This document shows, piece after piece, positions 1 to 8,273 of a stretch of DNA of 64,000 nt (position 1 is the first letter of the stretch; each line of letters begins with the position of its first letter). The notes beneath the pieces are model-generated. The model was not told the DNA's origin and made no database searches. It saw only the letters and a program-made list of their open reading frames with translations. Origin of the DNA: Neorhizobium vignae. GTDB lineage: Bacteria > Pseudomonadota > Alphaproteobacteria > Rhizobiales > Rhizobiaceae. A program made the position numbers and the translations under genes. The stretch spans positions 1 through 64,000 of the forward strand of contig NZ_JNNU01000007.1 in assembly GCF_000732195.1 (NCBI RefSeq), read 5' to 3'.

Positions 1-115
1 AACGGGGAGATTGTAGGCACGGGTTTGGAGGGCGGGGATGAGAGGGGAGCTAAGTGTTTGATGCGGCTGACGGGGAGGTGTCGAATATGCCCGGATAGGC
101 CGGCGCTTGGGGCAT

Positions 116-147
116 GGATCCTCGGGTCAAGCCCGAGGATGACGACC
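116..147 (+). repeat. Rhizobial palindromic intergenic repeat, copy A
   Basis: Core inverted repeat CCTCGGG-TCAAG-CCCGAGG at 120-138, preceded by GGAT and followed by ATGACGACC. The same unit recurs inverted at 208-238, interrupted at 321-367, and inside uvrB at 3195-3227. It is a short, dispersed, palindromic element of the kind scattered through rhizobial genomes. It encodes nothing recognisable. Confidence 0.8.
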
Positions 148-175
148 TTGGATGTCAGATGACGACCTTGGATGT
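138..175 (+). repeat. 18-bp tandem direct repeat at the edge of copy A
   Basis: The sequence GATGACGACCTTGGATGT occurs at 138-155 and again at 158-175, separated by CA, giving a 20-bp period. The first unit includes the right flank of palindromic copy A. This looks like a local duplication rather than a regulatory array. Confidence 0.75.
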
Positions 176-207
176 TGTACCCTCTCCTCCGTCATCCGCC
201 GCCTCTC

Positions 208-238
208 CGTCATCCTCGGGCTTGACCCGAGGATCCAG
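208..238 (-). repeat. Rhizobial palindromic intergenic repeat, copy B (inverted)
   Basis: CGTCATCCTCGGGCTTGACC followed by CGAGGATCCAG; the core palindrome is at 214-232. It is the reverse complement of copy A, so A and B are arranged head to head about 80 bp apart. Confidence 0.8.
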
Positions 239-320
239 TCGCCGTGCGTCTGCGCGGCGACACCCCTTTTATCAGGCGTCGTGTCCGGGAGAGTCTCCGC
301 GCCGCCGACGCGGCGCCGCT

Positions 321-367
321 GGATCCTCGGGTCACCCTCGGGTTTAACCCGAGGGCGAGGATGACGG
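321..367 (+). repeat. Rhizobial palindromic repeat, copy C, with nested second palindrome
   Basis: Starts GGATCCTCGGGTCA and ends CGAGGATGACGG like copy A, but the centre carries an extra near-perfect palindrome, CCTCGGG-TTTAA-CCCGAGG, at about 336-354. It appears to be one repeat expanded by a second copy of its own stem. It lies directly downstream of the stop of the minus-strand gene ending at 406. Confidence 0.65.
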
Positions 368-405
368 AGGAGAGAGCGGGGCGCCCCCCGCGTAAAAACC
401 CGCCC

Positions 406-846
406 CTACTGCCCCAGCAGGTCCCGAAGGCTCCAGGGCTCGTCGCCGGACTGGTCGGCGATGTCGTCCACCTTCCAGCCGCCATTCTCGCGCACCAGCG
501 TGTAGAAGAGCGTCGCCGAGCGCTTGCCGTTGCGGAAGGACACTTCCAGTTCCGCCGTGTCGCCGAAAACGATCGGCGGGGAAAGCTGGATATTGCTGGC
601 GACGCCATCCTGTCCGGCAAGGATCGGATCGAAATCCACCGCCTCGCCATTCGCCGTCAGGCTCTCGTTGAGCGCGTCGGAAAAATAGGCGGAATAGGGC
701 GAGGGCGCTTCGTCCTGGGCCGGGTCGATCGTGTCGGCATAGAGCGATTTGATCAGCGCCTGCGGCGACTTGTAGACCCGCGCCTCGGCGCCGGCCGCGG
801 CCAGCAGGGAAAACAGCAGTCCGAAGACGATGGCCGGCATGCGCAT
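406..846 (-). CDS. Secreted DUF3828 family protein
   Basis: Protein of 146 residues if read from the ATG at 846. An open frame extends upstream to 981, but the 846 start gives a clean Sec signal peptide (MRMPAIVFGLLFSLLAAAGAEA) and has GGAG about 11 bases upstream. The mature part has the DUF3828 pattern: an early ALIKSLY segment, an FDPILAGQD segment in the middle, then strands leading to a GGWKVDDI motif near the C-terminus. The fold resembles NTF2/YbjP-type periplasmic proteins; no catalytic role is known. It lies convergent to the repeat cluster and upstream of the foreign insert. Confidence 0.8.
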   Translation of the reverse strand: MRMPAIVFGLLFSLLAAAGAEARVYKSPQALIKSLYADTIDPAQDEAPSPYSAYFSDALNESLTANGEAVDFDPILAGQDGVASNIQLSPPIVFGDTAELEVSFRNGKRSATLFYTLVRENGGWKVDDIADQSGDEPWSLRDLLGQ

Positions 847-1222
847 GGGTGAGTCGTCTCCGTTTGGATGTGAGGAGATGTTTAGGCGAGGGAGGGGTGG
901 AAGGATAGTGGGGTGGAGATTTGGGAGATAGCTAAAGCCAACCACAGCTCTCCCTGTCGCTAAATAAGGATCATCTGCCACTAACCCTGAATGAGGATTC
1001 GTTTTTCAGCCGGCGTGGGTCCGCCTTCCCAGTGTATTCTCGTCAGCAAGAGGGTTCTAATTTCTCCAACTTGCCGACAAAACGTTTCTGTCGGCTTGGA
1101 TGAAACACATTTGGGTTTGGATAATGACCCTAGCGGCGTCCTTGATGCAGTTCAGGTTAAAGATTGCGTAAATATCATGTTCGCGTCAAACTAGTGAAAA
1201 TCGATTCCAGGTAGGTTGAAAC
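847..1222. other. 376-bp non-coding gap ahead of the deaminase gene
   Basis: Holds the 5' region of the minus-strand DUF3828 gene on the left. From about 980 onward the composition turns noticeably A+T-rich, like the deaminase gene that follows. A short plus-strand frame at 991-1194 has no ribosome-binding site and unconvincing composition, so I do not call it. The clearest structure is a hairpin at 1073-1095. A ribosome-binding site AGGTAGG precedes the ATG at 1223. Confidence 0.6.
1060..1222 (+). ncRNA. Candidate AvcI-like RNA antitoxin region
   Basis: In described AvcID systems a small unstable RNA encoded just upstream of avcD inhibits the deaminase. Here the corresponding gap contains a perfect 7-bp stem GCCGACA/TGTCGGC at 1073-1079 and 1089-1095. 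The loop, AAACGTTTC, is itself nearly palindromic. There is no convincing ORF. The assignment rests on position plus structure; the boundaries are guesses and no sequence match to a known AvcI is claimed. It could equally be the leader of the deaminase mRNA. Confidence 0.3.
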
Positions 1223-2728
1223 ATGGCGATTGCAACTCGCAAAAGTAAATCCGTAGAAAATGTCGCTGATGTTCCAATTGATATCCCGAACGACGAATTC
1301 GTAAGCCTCGAAAAGCGCCGAACGCAAGAACTTGTATTCGCAATGGTCGCTCCCATCGGATCCGGGGCATCGACCGTAGCTGATATAATTAAATCCCGGA
1401 TAGAAGAAAATTTTGGATATGAAACTAATGTCATCAAGATTAGCTCGTTAATAAACGATCGCGCCGAGAGCTTTGGTGAGGAAAAAGTCGAAGATAACGA
1501 CCCTGAACGCGTCGAGCGCCTTCAAAGCCTTGGAAACAAGCTTAGGGGCCGCCATTCAAACGATGTGCTTGCGATTTTGAGTATCGACAAAATAAATAGT
1601 TCGAGGAAGGACACGGCGAACGGTGAAGATAGGCGATTTTGTACGATAATTGACTCGCTAAAAAATCCAGAGGAAGTGGCCGTTCTGCGTAAGGTTTATG
1701 GAGATTTGTTTTGGCTAGTTGGCGTATTTTCGCCCGAGGAGAAGCGAATTTCGCGCCTAGAGAGCAATATTTCAAACTCTACATATCTGACAAAAATAAA
1801 GGACGCCGACTACGACGAAGGGCTGGACTTCGGGCAGTCTGTTCGGAAGACGATGAACTACGCTGATGTATTTTTTCGAAATGATGGTGATAATACAGAT
1901 GGAATAGGAAGATCGGTAGACCGTCTATTAAATCTAGTATTTGGAATTAGTGTTCAGACGCCTACTCGTGATGAGTATGCAATGCAGGCAGCTTCTGGGG
2001 TTTCTCTGAATTCAGCATGCCTTTCGAGACAAGTTGGTGCGGTTATTGTTTCGAAAGCGGGAGAGATAATTGGGCAAGGCGCAAACGATGTTCCGAAATA
2101 CGGCGGGGGAACTTATAACGTAGACGATGGATCAGGAGATAACCGCTGCTATAAATGGAAAGCCTGCCAGTGTTGGAATGACCATCATAAGGAGCGATTG
2201 CTGGATCAGATTGGGGCAAAGGTCGGTAATGTAATTAGCCGCGAGGATTTGCGGACTGGACTTCGAAAGACCGATGTAAAGAACCTGATTGAATTTTCGC
2301 GTGCCGTACATGCGGAAATGGAGGCGATTATTTCAGTCGCTCGCCAAGGAAAAAACGGAATTGTCGGCGCGAAATTATTTACCACAACCTTTCCCTGTCA
2401 CAGTTGCGCTCGCCATATTGTAGCGAGCGGAATCGAGACGGTTGTCTATATCGAACCGTATCCGAAAAGTTTGGCATTGACCCTTCACTCTGATGCTATA
2501 ACTACCAACCCAAGCGAAGCTGGAAAGGTTGCCTTCCTTCAATATGAGGGTGTATCGCCTTCTAGTTTTTCTCGCGTATTTGGAGCCAAGCTTGAGCGTA
2601 AAGAATCGGGTAAGGTAAAAAATGGTACACCAAAACAAGCGAAACCTTTGGCATCACCGCCACTCGATTCGCTAGTAAGTCGTGAGCAGCTTGTGTTGGC
2701 TCCGGTCTTGGAGAAGGAGGGGATGTAG
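1223..2728 (+). CDS. avcD: AvcD-type anti-phage dCTP/dCMP deaminase
   Basis: Protein of 501 residues with the two-domain architecture of AvcD defence deaminases. The N-terminal P-loop kinase-like domain (about 35-245) has APIGSGAST at 43-51; the usual Walker lysine is absent, as I recall for this family. It also contains IIDSLKNPEE near 142. The C-terminal cytidine/deoxycytidylate deaminase domain (about 250-460) has the zinc motif HAE at 363-365 and PCHSC at 391-395. An additional Cys/His-rich patch lies at 309-322. Family knowledge: these enzymes deaminate dCTP/dCMP during phage infection and are restrained by an upstream RNA. A ribosome-binding site AGGTAGG lies 7 bases before the ATG. Composition is far more A+T-rich than the neighbours, suggesting horizontal transfer. 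The stop overlaps the next gene. Confidence 0.88.
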   Translation: MAIATRKSKSVENVADVPIDIPNDEFVSLEKRRTQELVFAMVAPIGSGASTVADIIKSRIEENFGYETNVIKISSLINDRAESFGEEKVEDNDPERVERLQSLGNKLRGRHSNDVLAILSIDKINSSRKDTANGEDRRFCTIIDSLKNPEEVAVLRKVYGDLFWLVGVFSPEEKRISRLESNISNSTYLTKIKDADYDEGLDFGQSVRKTMNYADVFFRNDGDNTDGIGRSVDRLLNLVFGISVQTPTRDEYAMQAASGVSLNSACLSRQVGAVIVSKAGEIIGQGANDVPKYGGGTYNVDDGSGDNRCYKWKACQCWNDHHKERLLDQIGAKVGNVISREDLRTGLRKTDVKNLIEFSRAVHAEMEAIISVARQGKNGIVGAKLFTTTFPCHSCARHIVASGIETVVYIEPYPKSLALTLHSDAITTNPSEAGKVAFLQYEGVSPSSFSRVFGAKLERKESGKVKNGTPKQAKPLASPPLDSLVSREQLVLAPVLEKEGM

Positions 2729-2904
2729 TGGCTAAAACCGAAAAACAGCTAAATTTCCTGTTGCCGATCAATAATGCTCGTATTCAAAGGGCAGAATTGA
2801 AAGTATCGAAAGGAGCGGCTGTACCTTACTCCGCGAATTCCGAAAAGCGCTACGTTCAGATTAAAGAGTCTCTTAAAAGTAAGGGATTGATAAAGTCGCG
2901 ATAA
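2728..2904 (+). CDS. Small basic protein translationally coupled to avcD
   Basis: 58 codons from a GTG that shares one base with the avcD stop (TAGTG). AAGGAGGGG lies directly upstream at an ideal distance, which makes translation credible. The product begins MAKTEKQLNFLLPINNARIQ, is rich in Lys/Arg and has no Cys, membrane segment or signal peptide. Composition matches avcD, so it arrived with it. I do not recognise the family. By position it could be an accessory or inhibitor of the deaminase, but nothing in the sequence shows which. Confidence 0.65.
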   Translation: MAKTEKQLNFLLPINNARIQRAELKVSKGAAVPYSANSEKRYVQIKESLKSKGLIKSR

Positions 2905-2948
2905 GCGTCTTCAAATTTGCTTAAATCTTATCGGCGGTGGGACCGTCG

Positions 2949-3011
2949 CTACTGTTGCATGTAGTAGTCAATAACGTCGTTTCCGAACAGGTGCAGCATA
3001 TCGACGAGCGG
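2949..3011 (-). pseudogene. Possible C-terminal gene remnant at the insert boundary
   Basis: Reading leftward, codons give PLVDMLHLFGNDV then IDYYMQQ and a TAG stop at 2949. A TAA stop at 3012-3014 closes the frame upstream, and before that comes another short in-frame piece. Codon choice and residue pattern look like the tail of a real protein, but it is only 20 residues long and I cannot assign it. It may be debris left when the A+T-rich insert entered. Confidence 0.25.
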
Positions 3012-3077
3012 TTAGACCGAGGGCGCCTCTCCCGCGATATCCTGCACTCATAGAGGCAGGAGCGCCGCCACCTGCGC

Positions 3078-6000
3078 CTACCGCCCCGGCCGCCCGGTTT
3101 TCCCCTTCGTCCGGCTTTTCCGTTTCTGCTCCCCGCCATCCTCATAACTCCCCGCGCCAATCTTGCCGCGCACGAGAGGGCGGGGGTCGTCGGTGGATCC
3201 TCGGGTCGGGTCCGCGGATGACGACGGAGAGGTTGAGGATGATGGCGCCGGCTTCGGTGGAATCTTGCCGATGACCGGCTTTTCGGTGCGGCCGACGGTC
3301 ATTTCGTCGAGGTCGTTCTTGCGGAACAGCGATGGCTTGACGGGGTCTATGTCGCGGCCCATGTCGGAAAGGTCCGGCTTACGGAAGAGCGGCGTCGCGG
3401 TGTCGGTGCCCGGGCCCATGTCGTCGAGGCCGGGTTTGGCGAAGAGGGAGGTCGAGGGTGTGGCTTCCCCCTCATCCGCCCTGCGGGCACCTTCTCCCCG
3501 CTGGGTAGAAGGAGACTCGCGGCGGGCTTTGGCTCCGCCTTTGCCGTTTCCACCCTTGCCGCCACCGCCTTCGATGGCGCGGGCCTCGTCGCGGGCGATC
3601 GGGTCGTCCATGACGGCGAGTTCGGCGGCCTTGAGGCGCTTGATTTCGTCGCGCAGGCGGGCGGCCTTTTCGAAGTCGAGGTCGGCGGCGGCGTCGCGCA
3701 TCGATTTTTCGAGCGCGTTGAGATGGGCCTGCAGATTGTTGCCGACCAGGTGGCCGCCATCCGCAAAACCCTTGCCGGAGACGCCGGAAATGTCGGCGCG
3801 GACGTGGTCGCGCTCGTAGACCGAGTCGAGGATGTCGGAGATCCTGGCCTTCACCGATTCCGGCGTGATGCCGTTGGCGGTGTTGTATTCCATCTGCTTT
3901 TCGCGGCGGCGGGCGGTTTCGTCCATGGCGCGCTGCATCGAGCCGGTGATCTTGTCGGCATAGAGGATGACCTTGCCGTCGACGTTTCTCGCCGCACGCC
4001 CGATGGTCTGGATCAGCGACGTCTCCGAGCGCAAAAAGCCTTCCTTGTCGGCGTCGAGGATGGCGACGAAGGCGCATTCGGGAATGTCGAGGCCTTCGCG
4101 CAGAAGGTTGATGCCGACCAGCACGTCGAAGGCGCCCAGCCTGAGGTCGCGGATGATCTCGATGCGCTCCAGCGTGTCGATGTCCGAGTGCATGTAGCGC
4201 ACGCGCACGCCCTGTTCGTGCAGGTATTCGGTGAGGTCCTCGGCCATGCGCTTGGTGAGCACGGTGCAGAGCGTGCGGTACCCCTTGGCGGCGGTCTCGC
4301 GGATTTCGCCGAGCACGTCGTCGACCTGGGAGCGGGCGGAACGGACTTCCACCGGCGGGTCGATCAGGCCGGTCGGGCGGATCACCTGTTCGGCGAAGAC
4401 GCCGCCGGACTGTTCCATCTCCCAGTTGCCGGGGGTGGCCGAGACGGCGACGGTGAGGGGGCGCATCGCATCCCATTCCTCGAAGCGCAGCGGCCGGTTG
4501 TCCATGCAGGAGGGCAGGCGGAAACCGTATTCGGCGAGCGTCGCTTTTCGTCGGAAGTCGCCCCGGTACATGCCGCCGATCTGGCTGACCGAGACATGGC
4601 TTTCGTCGATGAAGAGGAGCGCGTTGTCGGGGATGTATTCGAACAGGGTCGGCGGCGGCTCGCCGGGATTGCGGCCGGTCAGGTAACGCGAATAGTTCTC
4701 GATGCCGGCGCAGGAGCCGGTCGCCTCCAGCATCTCGATATCGTAGCGGGTGCGCTGCTCCAGCCGCTGGGCTTCGAGCAGGCGGCCGCCCTTTTCGAGC
4801 TCGGCGAGCCGCAGCTTCAGCTCTTCCTTGATCGCCTTGATGGCGCCGTTCAGCGTCGGGCGCGGGGTGACGTAATGCGAGTTGGCGTAGATTTTTACCG
4901 ATTTCAGGTCGCCGACCTTGTGGCCGGTCAGCGGATCGAATTCGGTGATCGCATCGATCTCGTCGCCGAACATCGAGATGCGCCAGGCGGCATCCTCAAG
5001 GTGGGCCGGGAAGATCTCGATCGTGTCGCCGCGGACGCGAAACGAGCCGCGCACGAAATTCAGGTCCTGGCGCTTGTATTGCTGGGCCACCAAGTCTGCC
5101 AACAATTGACGTTGATCCAATCGGTCGCCGACCGACATCTGGAAGGTCATCGCCGTATAGGTCTCGACCGAGCCGATACCGTAGATGCAGGAGACCGAGG
5201 CGACGATGATGCAGTCGTCGCGCTCCAAGAGCGAGCGGGTGGCGGAGTGGCGCATCCGGTCGATCTGCTCGTTGATCGAGGATTCCTTCTCGATGAACGT
5301 GTCGGAGCGCGGCACATAGGCTTCCGGCTGGTAATAGTCGTAATAGGAGACGAAATATTCGACCGCGTTGTCCGGGAAGAAGTTCTTGAACTCGGAATAG
5401 AGCTGCGCCGCCAGCGTCTTGTTGGGGGCGAGGATCACGGCCGGGCGCTGCGTCGCCTCGATCACCTTGGCCATGGTGAAGGTTTTGCCGGAGCCGGTAA
5501 CGCCGAGCAGGACCTGGGAACGCTCGCCGGAATTGATGCCCTCGACGAGGTCGCGGATGGCGGTCGGCTGGTCGCCGGCGGGCTCGTAGTCGGACGCCAT
5601 GCGGATGGTCACGCCGCCCTCGGACTTTTCCGGCCGGGCCGGGCGGTGCGGCGTCCACAGCTTGCCGTCCTTGAACAGCGGATTGCCGCTCTCGATCAGC
5701 GCCGACAGGGCTTCGACCGTTGCGGTGACCGCGCCGGCGGCGAGGTTCTCGGCATCCTCCAGCGACGTATCCATGCCGGCGACCGGGTTGAGGCCGGCGC
5801 GGGCGCGCGTCTTGGGATCCGACGAGGCGCCGATCGACACCCCGCGGGCGGTCTTCGAGGCAGTGGTGTTCTTGGCCGTGGTCGGGGCCGTCTTGGCGGC
5901 CTTGATGGCTTCCTCGCGCGCGGCGATCTCTATTCTCTTGCGGTGCTTGCCGGCCTTCGAAGCGATCTCGCGCTGCGTCTCGACGCCGGAGGCCTCCGCC

Positions 6001-6137
6001 TCGGCTTCCAGCTGCTTCACCCAGTCGGAGACGCTGCCTTGCAGAGGCGCGCCCTCGAACGACGATTGCGGGGCTTCCTCGAAACCGTTGTGATTGTCCG
6101 GGTTCGAGGCGGGCGATTTTTTCGGTGATCTGGCCAT
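3078..6137 (-). CDS. uvrB: Excinuclease ABC subunit UvrB, with long rhizobial extensions
   Basis: Nucleotide-excision-repair damage-recognition helicase; it acts in the cytoplasm with UvrA and UvrC. The 1019 residues compare with roughly 670 in E. coli. A low-complexity N-terminal extension covers 1-175. The core follows: Walker A GVTGSGKT at 212-219, the beta-hairpin region [12 protein letters not shown] at 265-276, DESH at 511-514, helicase motif VI around TIGRAARN at 711-718, and a UVR (UvrC-binding) domain around 806-838. A long tail 840-1019 contains three LF.K..L..M repeats (898-908, 916-927, 936-947). Two segments are encoded by dispersed genomic repeats (874-893 and 972-984). No clear ribosome-binding site is visible at the chosen ATG. 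Confidence 0.97.
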   Translation of the reverse strand: MARSPKKSPASNPDNHNGFEEAPQSSFEGAPLQGSVSDWVKQLEAEAEASGVETQREIASKAGKHRKRIEIAAREEAIKAAKTAPTTAKNTTASKTARGVSIGASSDPKTRARAGLNPVAGMDTSLEDAENLAAGAVTATVEALSALIESGNPLFKDGKLWTPHRPARPEKSEGGVTIRMASDYEPAGDQPTAIRDLVEGINSGERSQVLLGVTGSGKTFTMAKVIEATQRPAVILAPNKTLAAQLYSEFKNFFPDNAVEYFVSYYDYYQPEAYVPRSDTFIEKESSINEQIDRMRHSATRSLLERDDCIIVASVSCIYGIGSVETYTAMTFQMSVGDRLDQRQLLADLVAQQYKRQDLNFVRGSFRVRGDTIEIFPAHLEDAAWRISMFGDEIDAITEFDPLTGHKVGDLKSVKIYANSHYVTPRPTLNGAIKAIKEELKLRLAELEKGGRLLEAQRLEQRTRYDIEMLEATGSCAGIENYSRYLTGRNPGEPPPTLFEYIPDNALLFIDESHVSVSQIGGMYRGDFRRKATLAEYGFRLPSCMDNRPLRFEEWDAMRPLTVAVSATPGNWEMEQSGGVFAEQVIRPTGLIDPPVEVRSARSQVDDVLGEIRETAAKGYRTLCTVLTKRMAEDLTEYLHEQGVRVRYMHSDIDTLERIEIIRDLRLGAFDVLVGINLLREGLDIPECAFVAILDADKEGFLRSETSLIQTIGRAARNVDGKVILYADKITGSMQRAMDETARRREKQMEYNTANGITPESVKARISDILDSVYERDHVRADISGVSGKGFADGGHLVGNNLQAHLNALEKSMRDAAADLDFEKAARLRDEIKRLKAAELAVMDDPIARDEARAIEGGGGKGGNGKGGAKARRESPSTQRGEGARRADEGEATPSTSLFAKPGLDDMGPGTDTATPLFRKPDLSDMGRDIDPVKPSLFRKNDLDEMTVGRTEKPVIGKIPPKPAPSSSTSPSSSADPTRGSTDDPRPLVRGKIGAGSYEDGGEQKRKSRTKGKTGRPGR
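3195..3227 (-). repeat. Palindromic repeat copy D embedded in the uvrB reading frame
   Basis: GGATCCTCGGGTCGGGTCCG followed by CGGATGACGACGG. This matches the outer arms of intergenic copies A-C, with a changed centre. It encodes about residues 972-984 of UvrB ([13 protein letters not shown]). Confidence 0.75.
3468..3512 (-). repeat. Second dispersed-type repeat embedded in uvrB
   Basis: CCCCCTCATCCGCCCTGCGG then GCACCTTCTCCCCGCTGGGT AGAAGG. I recognise this as resembling a common intergenic element of rhizobial genomes (CTCATCCG...CACCTTCTCCCCG). Here it is translated in frame as about residues 874-893 of UvrB. The identification is from memory of the motif; no second copy occurs in this window. 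Confidence 0.55.
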
Positions 6138-6239
6138 GCCGCGAATATGGAGAGACTCATCGCGAAAGTGAAGAGGGGCAGGTCACAAAACGAGTACAAA
6201 AGGGAAACGGATTTTGGGGGCACGGAGGAGGTGGAAGGT

Positions 6240-8273
6240 TTACGCCACCTGGCGCTGGGTGGCGGCGCGGCGGCATTCGATCCAGCCGGGGATGCGTTCG
6301 GCCGGCATCGGGCGGCCGAAGAAATAGCCCTGGGCGAATTCGCAGCCGAGCGCTTCGAGCGCCTTGGCCTCTTCCTCGCTCTCGACGCCTTCGACCACCA
6401 CTTCCATCGACAGCGCCCGGCCGAGCCCGACGATGGCGCCGACGATTTCCTGGTTCTGGCGGCTGAGATGCACGCCCGTGATGAAGCGCCGGTCGAGCTT
6501 CAGCCGGTCGACCTTGAGCGCCACGAGATAGGCGAGCGAGGAATGTCCGGCGCCGAAATCGTCGACGGCGAGCTTGTAGCCGGACCGTTCGATGCGCTTC
6601 AGCTGCTCGCCGGCGACCAGCGTATCGAGGATCGCCTCCTCGGTGATCTCGATCTCGAACAGCGCCGGATCGATGCGATGGGCGGTGGTGATGCGGTCGA
6701 GCACGTCGGTGACCGAATAGAGGTCGAACTCGCGCGGCGAGACGTTGATCGCGACGGTCGCCCGCGGCAGGCCGAGCGCGGGCAGGCGGCTCAGCAGGCC
6801 GCACGCGGCCTCGGCAATGGTCGCGGTCAGCCGGTCGGCGAGATTGGCCGCCTGGGCGGCGGCGACGATTTCCGGCGGCGCGATCGGCCCGAGATAGGGA
6901 TGGTGCCAGCGCACCAGCGCCTCGAAGCCGGTGATCTCCTGGGAGGCGAGGTCGACCTGCGGCTGGAACCAGGCTTCGACGTCACCGGCATCCAGCGCGT
7001 CGGCAAGTTCGTGCTCGATCTGGTTCTGGCGGTCGGCCTTTGAGCGGAAGGCGGGCTCGAATTCGCGCCACTGGCGCCGGCCGCCGTCCTTGGCCCGATA
7101 GAGCGCCATGTCGGCGCTGATGAACAGGTCTTCGGCCGTATCCGCATGCTGCGGAAAAAACGCAAGTCCGATCGAGGTGCCGACCACGGTCGGCTGGCCC
7201 TCGAGCATGACCGACTGCCGGCTGCGATCGAGGATGCGTGCCGCCAGCTCGCGAGCGAGGTGCCCCGCATCGGCGCCGCCGAGAATGATCGCGAACTCGT
7301 CGCCGCCGAGCCGGGCGATGGTGCCCCTGCCGTCGACCGCCAAGCGCAACCGGTCGCTGACCTCGACGAGAAGGGCGTCGCCGGCGCTGTGACCGAGCGT
7401 ATCGTTGACCGTCTTGAAACGGTCGAGATCGAGGATGAGGAGGGCCAGTTGCTCCTCCGCGGCGCGGGCGGCGGAAATCCCCGCATCGAGGGCGGTATTG
7501 AAGGCGGCCCGGTTTGCGAGCCCGGTCAGCGGATCGCAATTGGCCAGCACTTCCAGCCGGTAGTTGGCGCGCAGGATATCCGAATTGGCGCAGGAGAGGG
7601 AATCGGCAAGCGCCGTCGCCTTCAGTTTGCCGAGCACGTTGCCGACGAAGGTCGCCTCGCTGGTGCGGCTGCTGCGGATCAGCACCAGCGTCAGCGCCAC
7701 GACGTCGATGGTGAGCAGCCAGCCGCCGGCGCCGCCGCTGACGGCAAGCGACACCATCACCGAGATGTTGGGCGGTATCGCGAAGGCGAGGGAAACCGGG
7801 TTGTGTCCGACGCCCATGAGGACCGCGCCGGTCGCCATGCCGCACATGATCAGATAGAGGCCGCTATCTCCGCCCAGCGCATGGAAATCGGGCACGGTCA
7901 GCGGAAGAGCCGCCCAGGCGAGGCCGCTGACGAGCGCTCCGAAGGTCAGCACATTCAGTGCCTGTTGCGGAGCGTGTTCGACGGTTTCCCAACGCGTCAG
8001 GATCGAGGCCAGGACGACGCGCAGGACCAGGCTTGCGATCACCGCCGTGAACCAGAGGCCGGCCGAAACGGTCAGGCCACGGTCGATCGTGGTGACGAAA
8101 AGCGCCGAAGCGGATATCGCGGCATTGGTGGCGAGCGTCGAGGTCAGGCGTTCGAGCATGGTCGAAGCCTGTGCTCGCTTCACGTCCAGTGCGAGGGCCG
8201 GGTCGATTTGAGCTGTTCTGAGTTCGGCTTCCATCGATCTGCTTGGGCTGGAGTTCCTGATCAACGCCGACAC
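6240..8273 (-). CDS. Membrane GGDEF-EAL cyclic-di-GMP enzyme
   Basis: 677 residues from a GTG at 8273. An ATG at 8234 (residue 14) is an equally good start; neither has a strong ribosome-binding site. Hydrophobic helices at about 50-195 form a MASE-like membrane sensor. A GGDEF domain follows with intact GGDEF at 323-327, so diguanylate cyclase activity is possible. The EAL domain has EALVRW at 451-456, the metal-binding Asn (INVSPREF), EITEE, a DDFGAGHSSL loop (normally DDFGTGYSSL), a downstream Lys and VVVEGVE, so phosphodiesterase activity is also possible. No RxxD inhibitory site precedes GGDEF. It controls c-di-GMP; the input signal is unknown. Confidence 0.9.
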   Translation of the reverse strand: MSALIRNSSPSRSMEAELRTAQIDPALALDVKRAQASTMLERLTSTLATNAAISASALFVTTIDRGLTVSAGLWFTAVIASLVLRVVLASILTRWETVEHAPQQALNVLTFGALVSGLAWAALPLTVPDFHALGGDSGLYLIMCGMATGAVLMGVGHNPVSLAFAIPPNISVMVSLAVSGGAGGWLLTIDVVALTLVLIRSSRTSEATFVGNVLGKLKATALADSLSCANSDILRANYRLEVLANCDPLTGLANRAAFNTALDAGISAARAAEEQLALLILDLDRFKTVNDTLGHSAGDALLVEVSDRLRLAVDGRGTIARLGGDEFAIILGGADAGHLARELAARILDRSRQSVMLEGQPTVVGTSIGLAFFPQHADTAEDLFISADMALYRAKDGGRRQWREFEPAFRSKADRQNQIEHELADALDAGDVEAWFQPQVDLASQEITGFEALVRWHHPYLGPIAPPEIVAAAQAANLADRLTATIAEAACGLLSRLPALGLPRATVAINVSPREFDLYSVTDVLDRITTAHRIDPALFEIEITEEAILDTLVAGEQLKRIERSGYKLAVDDFGAGHSSLAYLVALKVDRLKLDRRFITGVHLSRQNQEIVGAIVGLGRALSMEVVVEGVESEEEAKALEALGCEFAQGYFFGRPMPAERIPGWIECRRAATQRQVA

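Noticed and set aside
115-367. Palindrome cluster considered as an insertion-sequence remnant or attachment site
   Set aside because: No transposase fragment and no target duplication; the units match a dispersed intergenic repeat also found in uvrB.
991-1194. 67-codon plus-strand frame upstream of avcD
   Set aside because: No ribosome-binding site, no recognisable pattern, and it overlaps the hairpin considered as an RNA.
3723-6128. Long plus-strand open frame opposite uvrB (about 800 codons)
   Set aside because: It is the mirror of a strongly supported UvrB coding region; high G+C removes antisense stops. No ribosome-binding site or domain.
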